Notes under the pieces: generated by a model
Databases searched by the model: none
What the model was told of the DNA's origin: nothing
The model's input: only the letters and a program-made list of their open reading frames with translations
Position numbers and translations under genes: made by a program
Shown: positions 34,428 to 43,106 of the stretch, piece by piece
Position numbering within the stretch: position 1 is the stretch's first letter
How the letters are laid out: every line of letters begins with the position of its first letter
From: CAXPZW01 sp964221845
Lineage (GTDB): Bacteria > Bacteroidota > Bacteroidia > Flavobacteriales_D > Sanyastnellaceae
Assembly: GCA_964221845.1 (NCBI GenBank)
Contig: CAXPZW010000011.1
Coordinates: 124,001-188,000 of the forward strand
Direction: 5' to 3'
DNA length: 64,000 bases

Positions 34428-35824
34428 GCTTCTGGGTAGCCCAGGATGGCCAGGGCTTCGGGCGCTTTTTGCGCGGGTTTGAAAATGCGTTCGGTGAGTT
34501 GGCCGTGCTCGTCACGGTCCAGCAATACGTGGTTGGGTCGGGGAATCAGGCAGTGAGAAATCCCGCCGTAACCGCTTAGGTTTTCTTGGTAGGCACCGGT
34601 GTGGAAGTACCCGATGAACTGCTGCTCTTCGGGATCAAACTTGGGCATGTAGATGGCGTTGATGTGCTGCTCGGAGTTGTAGTAATCGTCGCTGTCACAG
34701 GTCACGCCACCCAAAAAGGTGCGCTCGTATTCTTGATCCCAGCGGTTAAGTGGGAGCATCAGGAAGCGTTTTGAAATCGCCCACGAATCGGGCAAGGTGG
34801 TCATGAAAGAGCTGTCAATGAAGTTCCACTTTTCGCGGTCGTTCTGTTGCTTTTGGTGGAGCACCGAGTACAGCATTCCACCACTCTCACCCACGGTAAA
34901 CGACCCGAATTCGGTGAAGATGTGCGGTTCCTCAACACCGGCTTCGCGACAGAAGGCCTGCACTTGGCTCAGAATTTCTCGTACAGTGAATGCGTAGTCG
35001 AATTCAAACCCGAGCGAGGTTTGGATGGGAAAACCTCCACCGATATTCAAGCTGTCCAGGCTGGGGCAAGTACGTTTGAGTTCCACGTACACGTTCAAGC
35101 ATTTGTTCAGCTCGTTCCAGTAGTATGCCGAGTCACGGATGCCAGTGTTTACAAAGAAGTGCAGCATCTTCAACCGCAGATTGGGATGGGTGGCGATGTG
35201 GCCGTGGTAGAACTCGGGAATGTCCTTGTAGCGGATGCCCAGTCGCGAGGTGTAGAACTCAAATTTGGGCTCCTCTTCCGAAGCAATGCGCAAGCCTACG
35301 TCCACGGTGCGGTCCAGTAACGCGGCCAGTTGACCTGCTTCGCGACGGTTGTCCAACACGGGCAACACTCCGGTGAACCCATCCTTGATGAGCCCAGCAA
35401 TGGCTTTCAGGTAGGGAGTTTGCTTGAACCCGTTGCAGATCACGCGATGGTCACGTTGGATCTTACCGCGTTGTTCCAGGTTACGGATGATGTCCAGGTC
35501 AAAGGCCGAAGACGACTCCAAATTCACGCCCGACTTCAGCACCTCTTCCAACACAAACGAGAAGTGGCTGCTTTTGGTCACATAGCAGTATTCGTAGTTG
35601 CCGCCGTAGTTCAAGTCGCGCATGGCGTCTTGGAACCAGCCCTTGGCGCGGGCGATGTTTTTGCCGATGACAGGCAAGTAGTGAAAGCGCAACGGCGTGC
35701 CGTAGCGCTGGGCCAGGCCGGACATGTCAATCCCTCGCCAGTGCACGTTTCCGTCCACCAGGGTAAAGGGCTGCACCGGCCAATCGAACGTTTGTTCGAT
35801 CAGATCGATGTACTTGGTTTTCAT
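34424..35824 (-). CDS. speA: Arginine decarboxylase, PLP fold III type
   Basis: A 466-residue PLP-dependent decarboxylase of the alanine-racemase-fold family, producing agmatine from arginine. The PLP lysine is Lys84 in YVTKSSHF, the glycine-rich phosphate loop is LNIGGGFP, and TEFGSFTVGE and CDSDDYYN complete the active site. It is shorter than the roughly 650-residue E. coli SpeA, as usual in Bacteroidota. The ATG at 35824 is chosen over an in-frame ATG eight codons upstream because the family begins near MKTKYIDLIEQTF. It is first gene of the polyamine operon, overlapping agmatinase by 4 bp. Symbol by function. Confidence 0.92.
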   Translation of the reverse strand: MKTKYIDLIEQTFDWPVQPFTLVDGNVHWRGIDMSGLAQRYGTPLRFHYLPVIGKNIARAKGWFQDAMRDLNYGGNYEYCYVTKSSHFSFVLEEVLKSGVNLESSSAFDLDIIRNLEQRGKIQRDHRVICNGFKQTPYLKAIAGLIKDGFTGVLPVLDNRREAGQLAALLDRTVDVGLRIASEEEPKFEFYTSRLGIRYKDIPEFYHGHIATHPNLRLKMLHFFVNTGIRDSAYYWNELNKCLNVYVELKRTCPSLDSLNIGGGFPIQTSLGFEFDYAFTVREILSQVQAFCREAGVEEPHIFTEFGSFTVGESGGMLYSVLHQKQQNDREKWNFIDSSFMTTLPDSWAISKRFLMLPLNRWDQEYERTFLGGVTCDSDDYYNSEQHINAIYMPKFDPEEQQFIGYFHTGAYQENLSGYGGISHCLIPRPNHVLLDRDEHGQLTERIFKPAQKAPEALAILGYPEA

Positions 35825-36082
35825 GTGTTGTGAGAAGTCCACCCGCACCAGGACTCAGGTGCAGACAGCGGTGCCACAGGATGTGATTGGTGGTCGCGGA
35901 TCGGTGCCGGCGACGAAGCCTGACCCATCCCGGATCCTGCTTCAAGCAACTGCGCCCACATCGGCGTAGCTGCAACGGTATAACGTCTCAATGGTCTCTT
36001 ATTGCGCAGTTAAACTGCGAAGCAATCATACGCCAAAAAACAATCGGCGCAAGTAGGCGTGAAAAAAAAGTGCGGCGGAGGA
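35825..36082 (-). promoter_or_regulatory. Non-coding leader region of the polyamine operon
   Basis: A stretch of about 258 bp with no believable ORF. It holds several short inverted repeats, such as AGTCC/GGACT (35836-35855), GCACC/GGTGC (35845-35862) and GGATC/GATCC (about 35897-35937). No clear TAnnTTTG box or known riboswitch core is visible. It could be a structured leader controlling speA; this is a weak observation only. Confidence 0.25.
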
Positions 36083-36211
36083 TCAGATATCCAACACCGT
36101 AAACTCCGTACGGCGGTTCTGCTGGTGCTCCTCATCGGTGCAGTCCATGCCGTCCTTGCACTTGTTGAGCAGGCGGTCTTCTCCGTAGCCCTTGCCACGG
36201 GAAGTGGCGGG
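36083..36211 (-). pseudogene. 3' remnant of an OmpA-family gene
   Basis: On the minus strand, a short frame bounded by a stop at 36212-36214 encodes about 42 residues. It includes GKGYGEDRLLNKCKDGMDC and, after TDEEHQQN, RRTEFTVLDI and a stop. This is the characteristic C-terminal end of Bacteroidota OmpA/MotB-type peptidoglycan-binding proteins, where GYGE and NRRTE are the most conserved points. The upstream part of the domain and gene is missing; the histidine kinase gene begins 40 bp away on the other strand. It appears to be the tail left after a deletion or rearrangement. Confidence 0.75.
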
Positions 36212-36251
36212 CTAGGCAACATCCCCGGCTGCGGTTCGTTACTTTGCCGGT

Positions 36252-37742
36252 GTGAATCTCTATTCGAGCAAACAACGGTGGAAGGTGGTGCTGCTTATTG
36301 GCGCCTTGGTGATTGTGGGGGTGACCTTGTGGTACTCCAACCACATCGCTTCCCAAATCGAGCAGGAAGAAATGGAGCAAGTGCAGCTCTGGAGCGGTGC
36401 GGTCAAGCAACGCGCCGAGCTGGTGGAATTCACCCAAAACCTGTTTGACCAACTGCGCGAGGACGAAACCAAAAAGGCCAAGGTCTTGGGCAACGCCTTC
36501 CGCATCATTGGCGAAACCAGCGGCAACCAGGACTTCACTTTCGAGGCCGATTTCATTGTGGAGGAGACCTCCATCCCGGTCCTGATTTACGCCGACGGCG
36601 AATACCAACTCAGCAAAAACATCGCCCCCGAAATCGTCAACAACGTGGGGCGGCGCGACTCGCTCAAAAAGGCCATGGAGGCCAAGAACGCGCCCATTTG
36701 CTTCAACGTGTCTTCGCAATGCGTCTACTACGACGAGAGCAACCTGTTCAAGGAATTGCAGGCGACCATGGACGATTTGATCAACTCCTTCATTTCCGAA
36801 ACGGTGATCAACTCGGCGTCGGTGCCGGTGATTTTGACCGACAGTTCGCGTTCGGCGGCCATCCGCTACAACAATGTGGACGCCAGTGCGGTGCAAAGCC
36901 CTGAGGCGCTTGCTGCCATGCTCGAGGACATGGCCCAGGCCAATCCGCCCATCGCGGTGGAAATCCCAGACCGCGGGATGAACTACATCTACTACGAGAA
37001 CTCGTTGATCCTGACCCAACTCAAGTATTTCCCGGTGGTGCAGCTCATTTTGGTGGGCCTGTTTTTGGTGCTGGCCTACTTGATGTTCAGCACCTTCCGC
37101 AAAGCGGAGCAAAACCAGGTTTGGGTGGGCATGGCCAAGGAAACCGCGCACCAATTGGGCACGCCGCTCAGCAGTTTGATCGCCTGGAGTTCCTTGTTGG
37201 AGGCAGAAGGCGTCAGCGGCGAAACACTAGAAGAGATCAACAAAGACCTCAACCGACTGCAAACCATCACCGACCGCTTCAGTAAAATCGGCTCCAAGGC
37301 AGACTTGCAAGACCACGACGTGACCGAGGTGGTGACCCAGGCCTTTGACTACCTGAAGGTGCGGGTGAGCACCAAGGTGCATTTCCAGGTGACGGGAAGC
37401 ACCACCATGGCCGGCATCAACAAGCCGCTGTTTGGTTGGGTGATTGAGAACCTGGTCAAAAACGCGGTAGACGCCATGGCCGGCGAGGGTCACGTGAGTG
37501 CCGCCATCACGCTCGACAGCGATTGGGTGATTGTGGACATCACAGACACGGGCAAGGGCATCCCCAAGAGCCGCCAGAAAACGGTCTTTGAACCGGGCTT
37601 CACCACCAAAAAACGCGGGTGGGGACTGGGCCTATCGCTTACCAAACGCATCGTGGAGAACTACCACAAGGGGCGCATTTTCGTCAAGCGCTCGGAGCCG
37701 GGCAAAGGCACCACCTTCCGCATTCAATTGCCTGCGCGATGA
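36252..37742 (+). CDS. Membrane sensor histidine kinase
   Basis: A 496-residue two-component kinase with a GTG start at 36252. Transmembrane helices near residues 11-30 and 262-282 enclose a periplasmic sensor domain of about 230 residues with no recognised family. The H box is GMAKETAHQLGTPLSSL with His300. The ATPase domain has N box VIENLVKNAVDAM, G1 DTGKGIP, an F box near FEPGFTTK, and G2 RGWGLGLSLTKRIV. No response regulator is adjacent, so its partner is elsewhere; the stimulus is unknown. The gene starts beside the OmpA remnant. Confidence 0.9.
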   Translation: MNLYSSKQRWKVVLLIGALVIVGVTLWYSNHIASQIEQEEMEQVQLWSGAVKQRAELVEFTQNLFDQLREDETKKAKVLGNAFRIIGETSGNQDFTFEADFIVEETSIPVLIYADGEYQLSKNIAPEIVNNVGRRDSLKKAMEAKNAPICFNVSSQCVYYDESNLFKELQATMDDLINSFISETVINSASVPVILTDSSRSAAIRYNNVDASAVQSPEALAAMLEDMAQANPPIAVEIPDRGMNYIYYENSLILTQLKYFPVVQLILVGLFLVLAYLMFSTFRKAEQNQVWVGMAKETAHQLGTPLSSLIAWSSLLEAEGVSGETLEEINKDLNRLQTITDRFSKIGSKADLQDHDVTEVVTQAFDYLKVRVSTKVHFQVTGSTTMAGINKPLFGWVIENLVKNAVDAMAGEGHVSAAITLDSDWVIVDITDTGKGIPKSRQKTVFEPGFTTKKRGWGLGLSLTKRIVENYHKGRIFVKRSEPGKGTTFRIQLPAR

Positions 37743-37785
37743 ACCAGAGGGCTGCCGGGGTGTACAGAGCACCACAGCCCTCGTC

Positions 37786-38592
37786 ATGAATCGCATTTTC
37801 ATTCTTCTTTTTGCCCTGCTGCTGCCAGCCACCTGGCACGCCCAAGACGGTCTCGACGCTTGCCTGGACAAACTCGGCAAGTCGCTCGCACTCAAGCTTA
37901 CCTCGCTGGAAAAGACCCACGTCGCGGTGTCGGATTTGGTCACCTTGGCGGGGGATTCCAACCTGCTGGGCATGACCGCCAGCGAAGAGCTCACCGTGGC
38001 CTTGGTGCACCAAGCGCTTGGGTTTGAAGTCATGGACCGCTCCCACCTCAAAGCCATTTTTGCCGAACACCGCATGGCCCTTGGCGGGCTGATGAATGAG
38101 GAATCGCTGATCGAACTCGGACGGCTGGAAAGCGTGGATGTGATTGTGACCGGCTCCATTGCCCAGCTCTCGGACCGCTACAAAATCACGGTCAAGGCCC
38201 TCGACACCGAAACGGCCTCGCTCTTGGCCGCGGACCGGGCCTACTGCGCCCGTACACCCGACCTGGACGCGGCCTTCTCTGGCCTGCCCCCTAGCTTGGA
38301 ACCCGCACCTGACCCCGATCCCGACCCCAAACCCATCTCCATTGTGGACTGCGCCTCCTACAAAACAGGCAGGCTCCACGTGGTCAACCACGCCGATCGC
38401 ACCTTGACCCTGCAGGTACGCGCCGAGTGCGGCACCACCCAAACCCACCAGCTGGCACCAGGCGAGTCCATGACCATGAACGGCTTGTGCGCCGGGTTGG
38501 TGCAGTGGTCGGCCACGGGTGCGGATTGGCGCAAAGCGGGAACGGTGTTTTTGCACACCTGCGAAGAGCGCAAGGTGCAGCTTACCCCTTGA
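37786..38592 (+). CDS. CsgG/FlgO-like exported protein
   Basis: A 268-residue exported protein. A signal peptide covers residues 1-20 (ending WHAQ), which fixes the start at 37786 although the frame is open upstream into the kinase gene. Residues about 40-150 resemble the CsgG/FlgO/LpoB-type periplasmic domain: VAVSDLVTLAG, ASEELTVALV, FEVMDRSHLKAIFAEH, and VDVIVTGSIAQLSDRYKITVKALD. A Pro/Asp linker (PAPDPDPDPKP) leads to a small Cys-containing beta domain. It follows the kinase by 43 bp on the same strand, and its 3' end overlaps the convergent GT9 gene by 11 bp. Role is unknown. Confidence 0.75.
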   Translation: MNRIFILLFALLLPATWHAQDGLDACLDKLGKSLALKLTSLEKTHVAVSDLVTLAGDSNLLGMTASEELTVALVHQALGFEVMDRSHLKAIFAEHRMALGGLMNEESLIELGRLESVDVIVTGSIAQLSDRYKITVKALDTETASLLAADRAYCARTPDLDAAFSGLPPSLEPAPDPDPDPKPISIVDCASYKTGRLHVVNHADRTLTLQVRAECGTTQTHQLAPGESMTMNGLCAGLVQWSATGADWRKAGTVFLHTCEERKVQLTP

Positions 38593-39553
38593 GCGCGGCG
38601 GCCACTTCGGCCGGGGAAATGTCCAGGATCAGGCCCGGACTGCGGGATTCCAGCACGATGGCGAGCGTTCCGAGGGGCCCCCAACGCCCGGCATGCATGG
38701 GACGTACGGTGGGGTAAAGGCCGATCGCTTTTTTACCCAGAGCGGCAGCAATGTGCAAGGGGCCCGTGCTGCAGGCCACCAGCCCGTCGCATGCGGCGAT
38801 GAACCCGATGAACTCGTCGAGCGAGAACTTGCCGCTTAGGTCGTGCAGGGATTCTGGATAGGCTTCGAGCGTGGCCCGGAATCCTTCGCCTTCTGCGGCT
38901 GTACCGCTGGCAAAGAGCTGCACGTCCTCGCCGGCTACAGCTTCGGCCAATTGCGCCCAGTGTTCCGGGGCCCAATCCACGGCCGATCCGCGGCTGCCTG
39001 GGTGAAGGATATAATGCGCTTTGCCGGGTTCCAGCAAATCCAAGGCCCATTGCGGGCAAGCAGGCACACGGGTAAAGCCCGTCCAAGCGGCCAATTGTTC
39101 CAATGTGGCCGAGCCGTTCACGCCCAGTTTTTCCAGGAGTTTCAGCCCCAGTTGGGCTTCGTGCAGGTCGGACTTATTGCGGGTTTGAAACGAAGGATGG
39201 GTCATGCGCCCAAGGGTGTACAACCGGCGTCCGGTGCCAATGCGCACCGGGATGCGGGCCTTGTGCGCGGCTTTGACCACGGTTTTGTGCGGCAGTGCGT
39301 GTATGATGGCGTCGGGTGCCAAGGCGCGCAGGTGGCCGGTGACAGCGCCCACCTCGTCGCCCCAATCGTCCAAGGAAACAAAGGCATCCACATGTTCGCA
39401 GCAGCCCACGATGGCACGGGTGTAGTTGCGCCCCAGCACCGTGATGCGCACCCCGGGAAGGGCGGCTTTGAGTGCACCGGCCAGGGGCAGGGTAAGCACC
39501 ATGTCACCAATGGCATCGGGGCGCGAGAGCAGCACGTGTTCAACCTTGCGCAT
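38582..39553 (-). CDS. Glycosyltransferase family 9 (heptosyltransferase-like)
   Basis: A 323-residue GT-B enzyme. The N-terminal SRPDAIGDMVLTLPLAGALK is the family's acceptor-side opening. The C-terminal donor-site part has LHPGSRGSAVDWAPEHW and the typical ACSTGPLHIAAALGKKAIGLY. GT9 members add heptose or similar sugars to the LPS inner core on the cytoplasmic face. It overlaps the upstream GT2 gene by 14 bp, so the two form a small LPS core operon. The exact sugar is not determinable. Confidence 0.9.
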   Translation of the reverse strand: MRKVEHVLLSRPDAIGDMVLTLPLAGALKAALPGVRITVLGRNYTRAIVGCCEHVDAFVSLDDWGDEVGAVTGHLRALAPDAIIHALPHKTVVKAAHKARIPVRIGTGRRLYTLGRMTHPSFQTRNKSDLHEAQLGLKLLEKLGVNGSATLEQLAAWTGFTRVPACPQWALDLLEPGKAHYILHPGSRGSAVDWAPEHWAQLAEAVAGEDVQLFASGTAAEGEGFRATLEAYPESLHDLSGKFSLDEFIGFIAACDGLVACSTGPLHIAAALGKKAIGLYPTVRPMHAGRWGPLGTLAIVLESRSPGLILDISPAEVAAALKG

Positions 39554-40292
39554 GGAGCAGCATGAGTTTGCGGTACTTGCGGTAGGTGGCGTAGGCCGAA
39601 AGGCGCGAAATGGTCCATCCGGTGTACCCGTCCAAAAAGCCCGCTTTCAAAAAGAAGCTCTTGAAGAATTGGGCCACCACCTTGATTAGCACCAGTCCCC
39701 AAGATCCTTTGCGCCCGCGGTCATACAGCTCTTGGGCTGCAATGCCCGAGAAGTACTCGATTTGCTTGAGGTGATCCTCGCGGGTGTAGTAGGAGTAGTG
39801 CAGCAGGTCGCCCTTGAGGTGGGTGGGCCGCAGTCCGGGATCCAGCTCGATTTTGTCGTGGGGATTGACCCCGCCCCAGCGCGCAATGCTGCGGTCAAAC
39901 AACCGGGTTTTGACGTCCGGGTACCAGCCGGTGTGGCGCACCCATTTACCGCAGTAATTGGTCAGGCGGTTGAAGGAGTAGGCCTGGGATTGTGGGCTCG
40001 CTTTGACCACCAGAAGCTGAGCACGCAGCGTGTCGTCGAGGGCTTCGTCGGCATCCAAGGACAGTACAAAATCGTGGGTGCACAGGCCAATGGCGCGGTT
40101 CTTTTGCTGGATGTGCCCGTCGAAGGCGTGCTGTTCAAAGCGGGCGCCGGCTGCGCGGGCAATCTGTTCGGTGGTGTCGGTGCTGAACGAGTCGAGCACG
40201 ACAATCTCGTCGGCCACCCCTTCCAACGAGGCGAGGCACCGGGGCAGATTCCGGGCTTCGTTGAAGGTGATGATGGCGGCGCTGAGCGGCAT
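39540..40292 (-). CDS. Glycosyltransferase family 2 (LPS core WaaE/KdtX-like)
   Basis: A 250-residue GT-A enzyme. It has the opening SAAIITFNEARNLPRCLASL, the VVLDSFSTDTTEQIA segment, and the metal/nucleotide motif LSLDADEAL. A C-terminal amphipathic region (FFKSFFLKAGFLDGYTGW) resembles that of beta-1,4-glucosyltransferases such as WaaE/KdtX that modify the LPS core. The ATG at 40292 is preferred to an in-frame TTG two codons earlier. It is cotranscribed with the GT9 gene through a 14-bp overlap. Confidence 0.88.
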   Translation of the reverse strand: MPLSAAIITFNEARNLPRCLASLEGVADEIVVLDSFSTDTTEQIARAAGARFEQHAFDGHIQQKNRAIGLCTHDFVLSLDADEALDDTLRAQLLVVKASPQSQAYSFNRLTNYCGKWVRHTGWYPDVKTRLFDRSIARWGGVNPHDKIELDPGLRPTHLKGDLLHYSYYTREDHLKQIEYFSGIAAQELYDRGRKGSWGLVLIKVVAQFFKSFFLKAGFLDGYTGWTISRLSAYATYRKYRKLMLLHAQG

Positions 40293-40395
40293 GAACAAGT
40301 GCGGTTTTCGGGGGCCAAGTTACACCAGCGTGACCGATTCGATGGAGGCGGGGAAAAAAGGGCTGAAATGGCCGCTTTTCGTGGATAACTCGCGG

Positions 40396-40426
40396 TTGAT
40401 AGACCCCCTGTTTCTTCGTTATTTTG
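40396..40426 (+). promoter_or_regulatory. Candidate promoter of purD
   Basis: TTG at 40396-40398, 20 bases, then TTATTTTG at 40419-40426 (one mismatch to TAnnTTTG), ending 19 bp before the purD start. Spacing fits the Bacteroidota consensus; both boxes are imperfect. Confidence 0.4.
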
Positions 40427-40445
40427 AATGAAATTCTGAGGTACG

Positions 40446-41738
40446 ATGAATGTACTCATTCTGGGCTCTGGCGGACGCGAACACGCGATCGCCTGGAAAG
40501 TGGCCCAAAGCTCGCTTTTGCGCACCCTGTATGTGGCCCCCGGCAACGCCGGAACGGCCGAAGTGGCCACCAACGTGGACCTCGATCCCATGGACTTTGA
40601 CGCCGTCAAGGCCTTTGCCCTGGAACACAACATCCGCATCGTGGTGGTGGGCCCCGAAGCACCTTTGGTGGCCGGCATCCAAGATTACTTCACCGCAGAC
40701 CCTGAACTGGCCGGCGTAAAAGTGATTGGCCCAACGCAAAAAGCAGCGCAGCTGGAAGGCAGCAAGCACTTCAGCAAGAAGTTCATGGAGCGCCACAACA
40801 TTCCCACCGCGCGCTACGCCTCGTTTACCAAGAGCACCGCATCGCGCATCGGCGCTTTCCTGGAGTCCCTCAAGCCGCCGTACGTGATCAAAGCCGATGG
40901 CTTGGCTGCGGGCAAAGGCGTACTCATCGTCGACGACCTGAAGGAAGCCAAAAAGGTGGCCCGCAACATGCTCATGAGCGACTCCTTTGGCGAGGCCGGC
41001 CGCAAGGTGGTCATCGAGGAATTCCTCAAAGGCATTGAGGTGAGCATGTTTGTGATCACCGACGGCCGCTCCTACAAGATCCTCCCCGAAGCCAAGGACT
41101 ACAAGCGCATCGGCGAGGGCGATACCGGCCTCAACACCGGCGGCATGGGCGCGGTTTCACCCGTTTCGTTTGTGAACCCGGAGTTCATGGAGAAGGTGAA
41201 GAACCAAGTCATCATCCCCACGGTCAAAGGCTTGGCAGCCGACGACATCCACTACGAAGGCTTCATCTTCTTTGGCCTGATGAAAGTGGGTTCGGACCCC
41301 TATGTGATCGAGTACAACTGCCGCATGGGCGATCCGGAAACCGAGGTGATCATCCCCCGCATCAAGTCCGACTTGTTGCACCTGTTTGACGGCTTGGCCA
41401 CCGACACCCTCAGCGAGTGCGATCTGGAAATCGACGACCGCGCGGCCACCACAGTCATGCTGGTATCAGGCGGTTACCCAGAAGCCTACGAAAAAGGCAA
41501 GGCCATCGCAGGGTTTGACCAAGTTGACGGTTCGGTGGTGTTCCACGCGGGCACCAAGAACAAGGACGGCCAAGTGGTGACCAACGGTGGACGCGTGATG
41601 GCATTGACCAGCTTCGGATACGAGCCAGACGAGGCACTCAAGAAAAGCTACGAGAACGCGGAGAAGTTGACCTACGAAGGCAAGTACTACCGCAAGGACA
41701 TTGGATTCGACCTGCAACTGCGCAAGCAGAAGGCCTGA
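40446..41738 (+). CDS. purD: Phosphoribosylamine--glycine ligase
   Basis: An ATP-grasp enzyme of 430 residues that joins 5-phosphoribosylamine and glycine, step two of de novo purine synthesis. The N-terminus MNVLILGSGGREHAIAWK is diagnostic. PYVIKADGLAAGKGV forms the ATP-grasp loop, NTGGMGAVSPV the conserved turn, and EYNCRMGDPETEVI the metal-binding segment. Length and start are standard. It stands alone, with purQ about 4 kb downstream; the gap to the next convergent gene is 21 bp. Confidence 0.97.
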   Translation: MNVLILGSGGREHAIAWKVAQSSLLRTLYVAPGNAGTAEVATNVDLDPMDFDAVKAFALEHNIRIVVVGPEAPLVAGIQDYFTADPELAGVKVIGPTQKAAQLEGSKHFSKKFMERHNIPTARYASFTKSTASRIGAFLESLKPPYVIKADGLAAGKGVLIVDDLKEAKKVARNMLMSDSFGEAGRKVVIEEFLKGIEVSMFVITDGRSYKILPEAKDYKRIGEGDTGLNTGGMGAVSPVSFVNPEFMEKVKNQVIIPTVKGLAADDIHYEGFIFFGLMKVGSDPYVIEYNCRMGDPETEVIIPRIKSDLLHLFDGLATDTLSECDLEIDDRAATTVMLVSGGYPEAYEKGKAIAGFDQVDGSVVFHAGTKNKDGQVVTNGGRVMALTSFGYEPDEALKKSYENAEKLTYEGKYYRKDIGFDLQLRKQKA

Positions 41739-41759
41739 TTCCTTGAAAAAGGGGGGCGG

Positions 41760-41951
41760 TTAAACGATGCCGCCTTCCGCCTGGGCTTTGGCGGTGTATT
41801 GTTTCTGCATGCGCAACCAACCGACCAGAACAACGATCATTGCGCCCCACAGCGCCCAGTTGAGCAAGTTGGGGATACCACTTTCGAGGATGGTTTCAAA
41901 CGACCAAACAATCAGGTCACGGATGGGGAGGAGGAGGTCTTGCAAGTTCAT
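41760..41951 (-). CDS. Small membrane protein, DUF6341-like
   Basis: A 63-residue protein with a long central hydrophobic helix (about residues 25-45, LLNWALWGAMIVVLVGWL) after an amphipathic opening (MNLQDLLLPIRDLIVWSF), ending in a short polar tail. Size, single helix and position between purD and a DUF6427-like gene match a small Flavobacteriia family I recall as DUF6341. The ATG at 41951 is chosen over an ATG 48 bp upstream, because a perfect -7 box lies between. Function is unknown. Confidence 0.65.
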   Translation of the reverse strand: MNLQDLLLPIRDLIVWSFETILESGIPNLLNWALWGAMIVVLVGWLRMQKQYTAKAQAEGGIV

Positions 41952-41972
41952 CTCAGAATCACAACTTTGGCG

Positions 41973-41980
41973 CAAAAGTA
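41973..41980 (-). promoter_or_regulatory. Candidate -7 box (TACTTTTG) for the DUF6341-like gene
   Basis: The minus strand reads TACTTTTG, a perfect TAnnTTTG match, 22 bp before the start codon. A -33 element is not clear. Confidence 0.4.
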
Positions 41981-42041
41981 GCCAAACCGACCGCAGCACC
42001 CGTGTCCCAACTCAGAATTTCGAGCACCGCATTGTGAATCC

Positions 42042-43007
42042 ATGCTGACCTACCTCCACTCCAACCGACCCGCCCTGTTGCTTTTGGCGTTCCTGCTGGC
42101 TGTTTTGCTGGGTGGCGCGGCGGCCTTGAATGCCGGTGATCTGGTATGGAGCACCGGGGCTTCTGGTGTGGACGCTTGGCTGTGGGGCAGTCTTGTAGGT
42201 CGGTGGGCATTGTTTGCAGTGCTACTATCTGCGCAGGCCTATTTCTTCTTTCGGGCGGTCAACTTGGGCGAGGTGTTTGGCAAGCCGCTGCCCTTATCGG
42301 CGGTCATTTGGGTGGCTGTTGTGGGCGTGGGCCAAGCCCGTTACCCCCACCCTAACATGGGCATTGCGCTGATTTGCTGGACCTTGTCTTTGGTGCAAAT
42401 CGTGCAGATTTTTCGCCAGCAACGGGTGCTCGGCCAGGTGTTTCAGGCGGCCTTTTGGACCGGGTTGGCTGTGGTGATTTGCCCTGCAGTTGTGCCGCTT
42501 GCAGCCGCAGTGGTGTTGACCCTGGCCTACTCGCGCAACTTTGCGTGGGACGAATGGGCCGTGCTGTTGGTGGGCCTGTTCATGCCGTTGTACATCTACG
42601 CCGCCGGAGCCTTTGTGTGGCACGGCGCGTTGGCCGCTCCGGATTGGAGTTGGTCGGCCACTTTGGGGTTGGGCGTTTGGGACCTGAGCAGCGGGTTGTG
42701 GATGGGCTTGGTTTTGGCGGGACTGGCAGGCTTGCTCCTGTTTCTGACCAGCTACGGCGATGCTTCCAACCGCTCGCGCAATTCCAAAAACCAACTCCTG
42801 TTTGGGTGTGTAGCCCTGGTGGTGTCGTGGTTGTTCATGGATGTGGACCGGCCGTGGGTGCACTTGCGCATGTGGGCTTTCCTGTGGTTGCCCGCGTTGC
42901 CGATGGCCTTGCAGGGCGGTTCGCGCGGCAAGAACATCTTGGGTGTGGTGACCGTGGCACTGCTGGTGGCCAACGTGATTTGGACCCTGTGGGACCTCTG
43001 TGCGTAG
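42042..43007 (+). CDS. Polytopic membrane protein, DUF6427-like
   Basis: A 321-residue integral membrane protein with about nine to ten predicted helices, starting MLTYLHSNRPALLLLAFLLA. The layout (short polar N-terminus, helices throughout, an FFRAVNLGEVFG loop, and RNSKNQLLFG near the middle) and its place beside purD and the small DUF6341-like gene match the DUF6427 family of Flavobacteriia as I recall it. No catalytic motif is visible. Function is unknown. Confidence 0.65.
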   Translation: MLTYLHSNRPALLLLAFLLAVLLGGAAALNAGDLVWSTGASGVDAWLWGSLVGRWALFAVLLSAQAYFFFRAVNLGEVFGKPLPLSAVIWVAVVGVGQARYPHPNMGIALICWTLSLVQIVQIFRQQRVLGQVFQAAFWTGLAVVICPAVVPLAAAVVLTLAYSRNFAWDEWAVLLVGLFMPLYIYAAGAFVWHGALAAPDWSWSATLGLGVWDLSSGLWMGLVLAGLAGLLLFLTSYGDASNRSRNSKNQLLFGCVALVVSWLFMDVDRPWVHLRMWAFLWLPALPMALQGGSRGKNILGVVTVALLVANVIWTLWDLCA

Positions 43008-43106
43008 GGCGAATCTGATTCTGCCCCTTCCCCCCTGTTTCATGTAACCTCATGCCACGTTTTGCAGTAAAGGAGTGCAAGCCTTACCGCTTCAAATCGA
43101 GGCACT

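Noticed and set aside
38372..38387. A CCACGTGG palindrome resembling parS
   Set aside because: Outside the 8-bp core it differs from the 16-bp consensus at several positions, unlike the two sites near mnmG.
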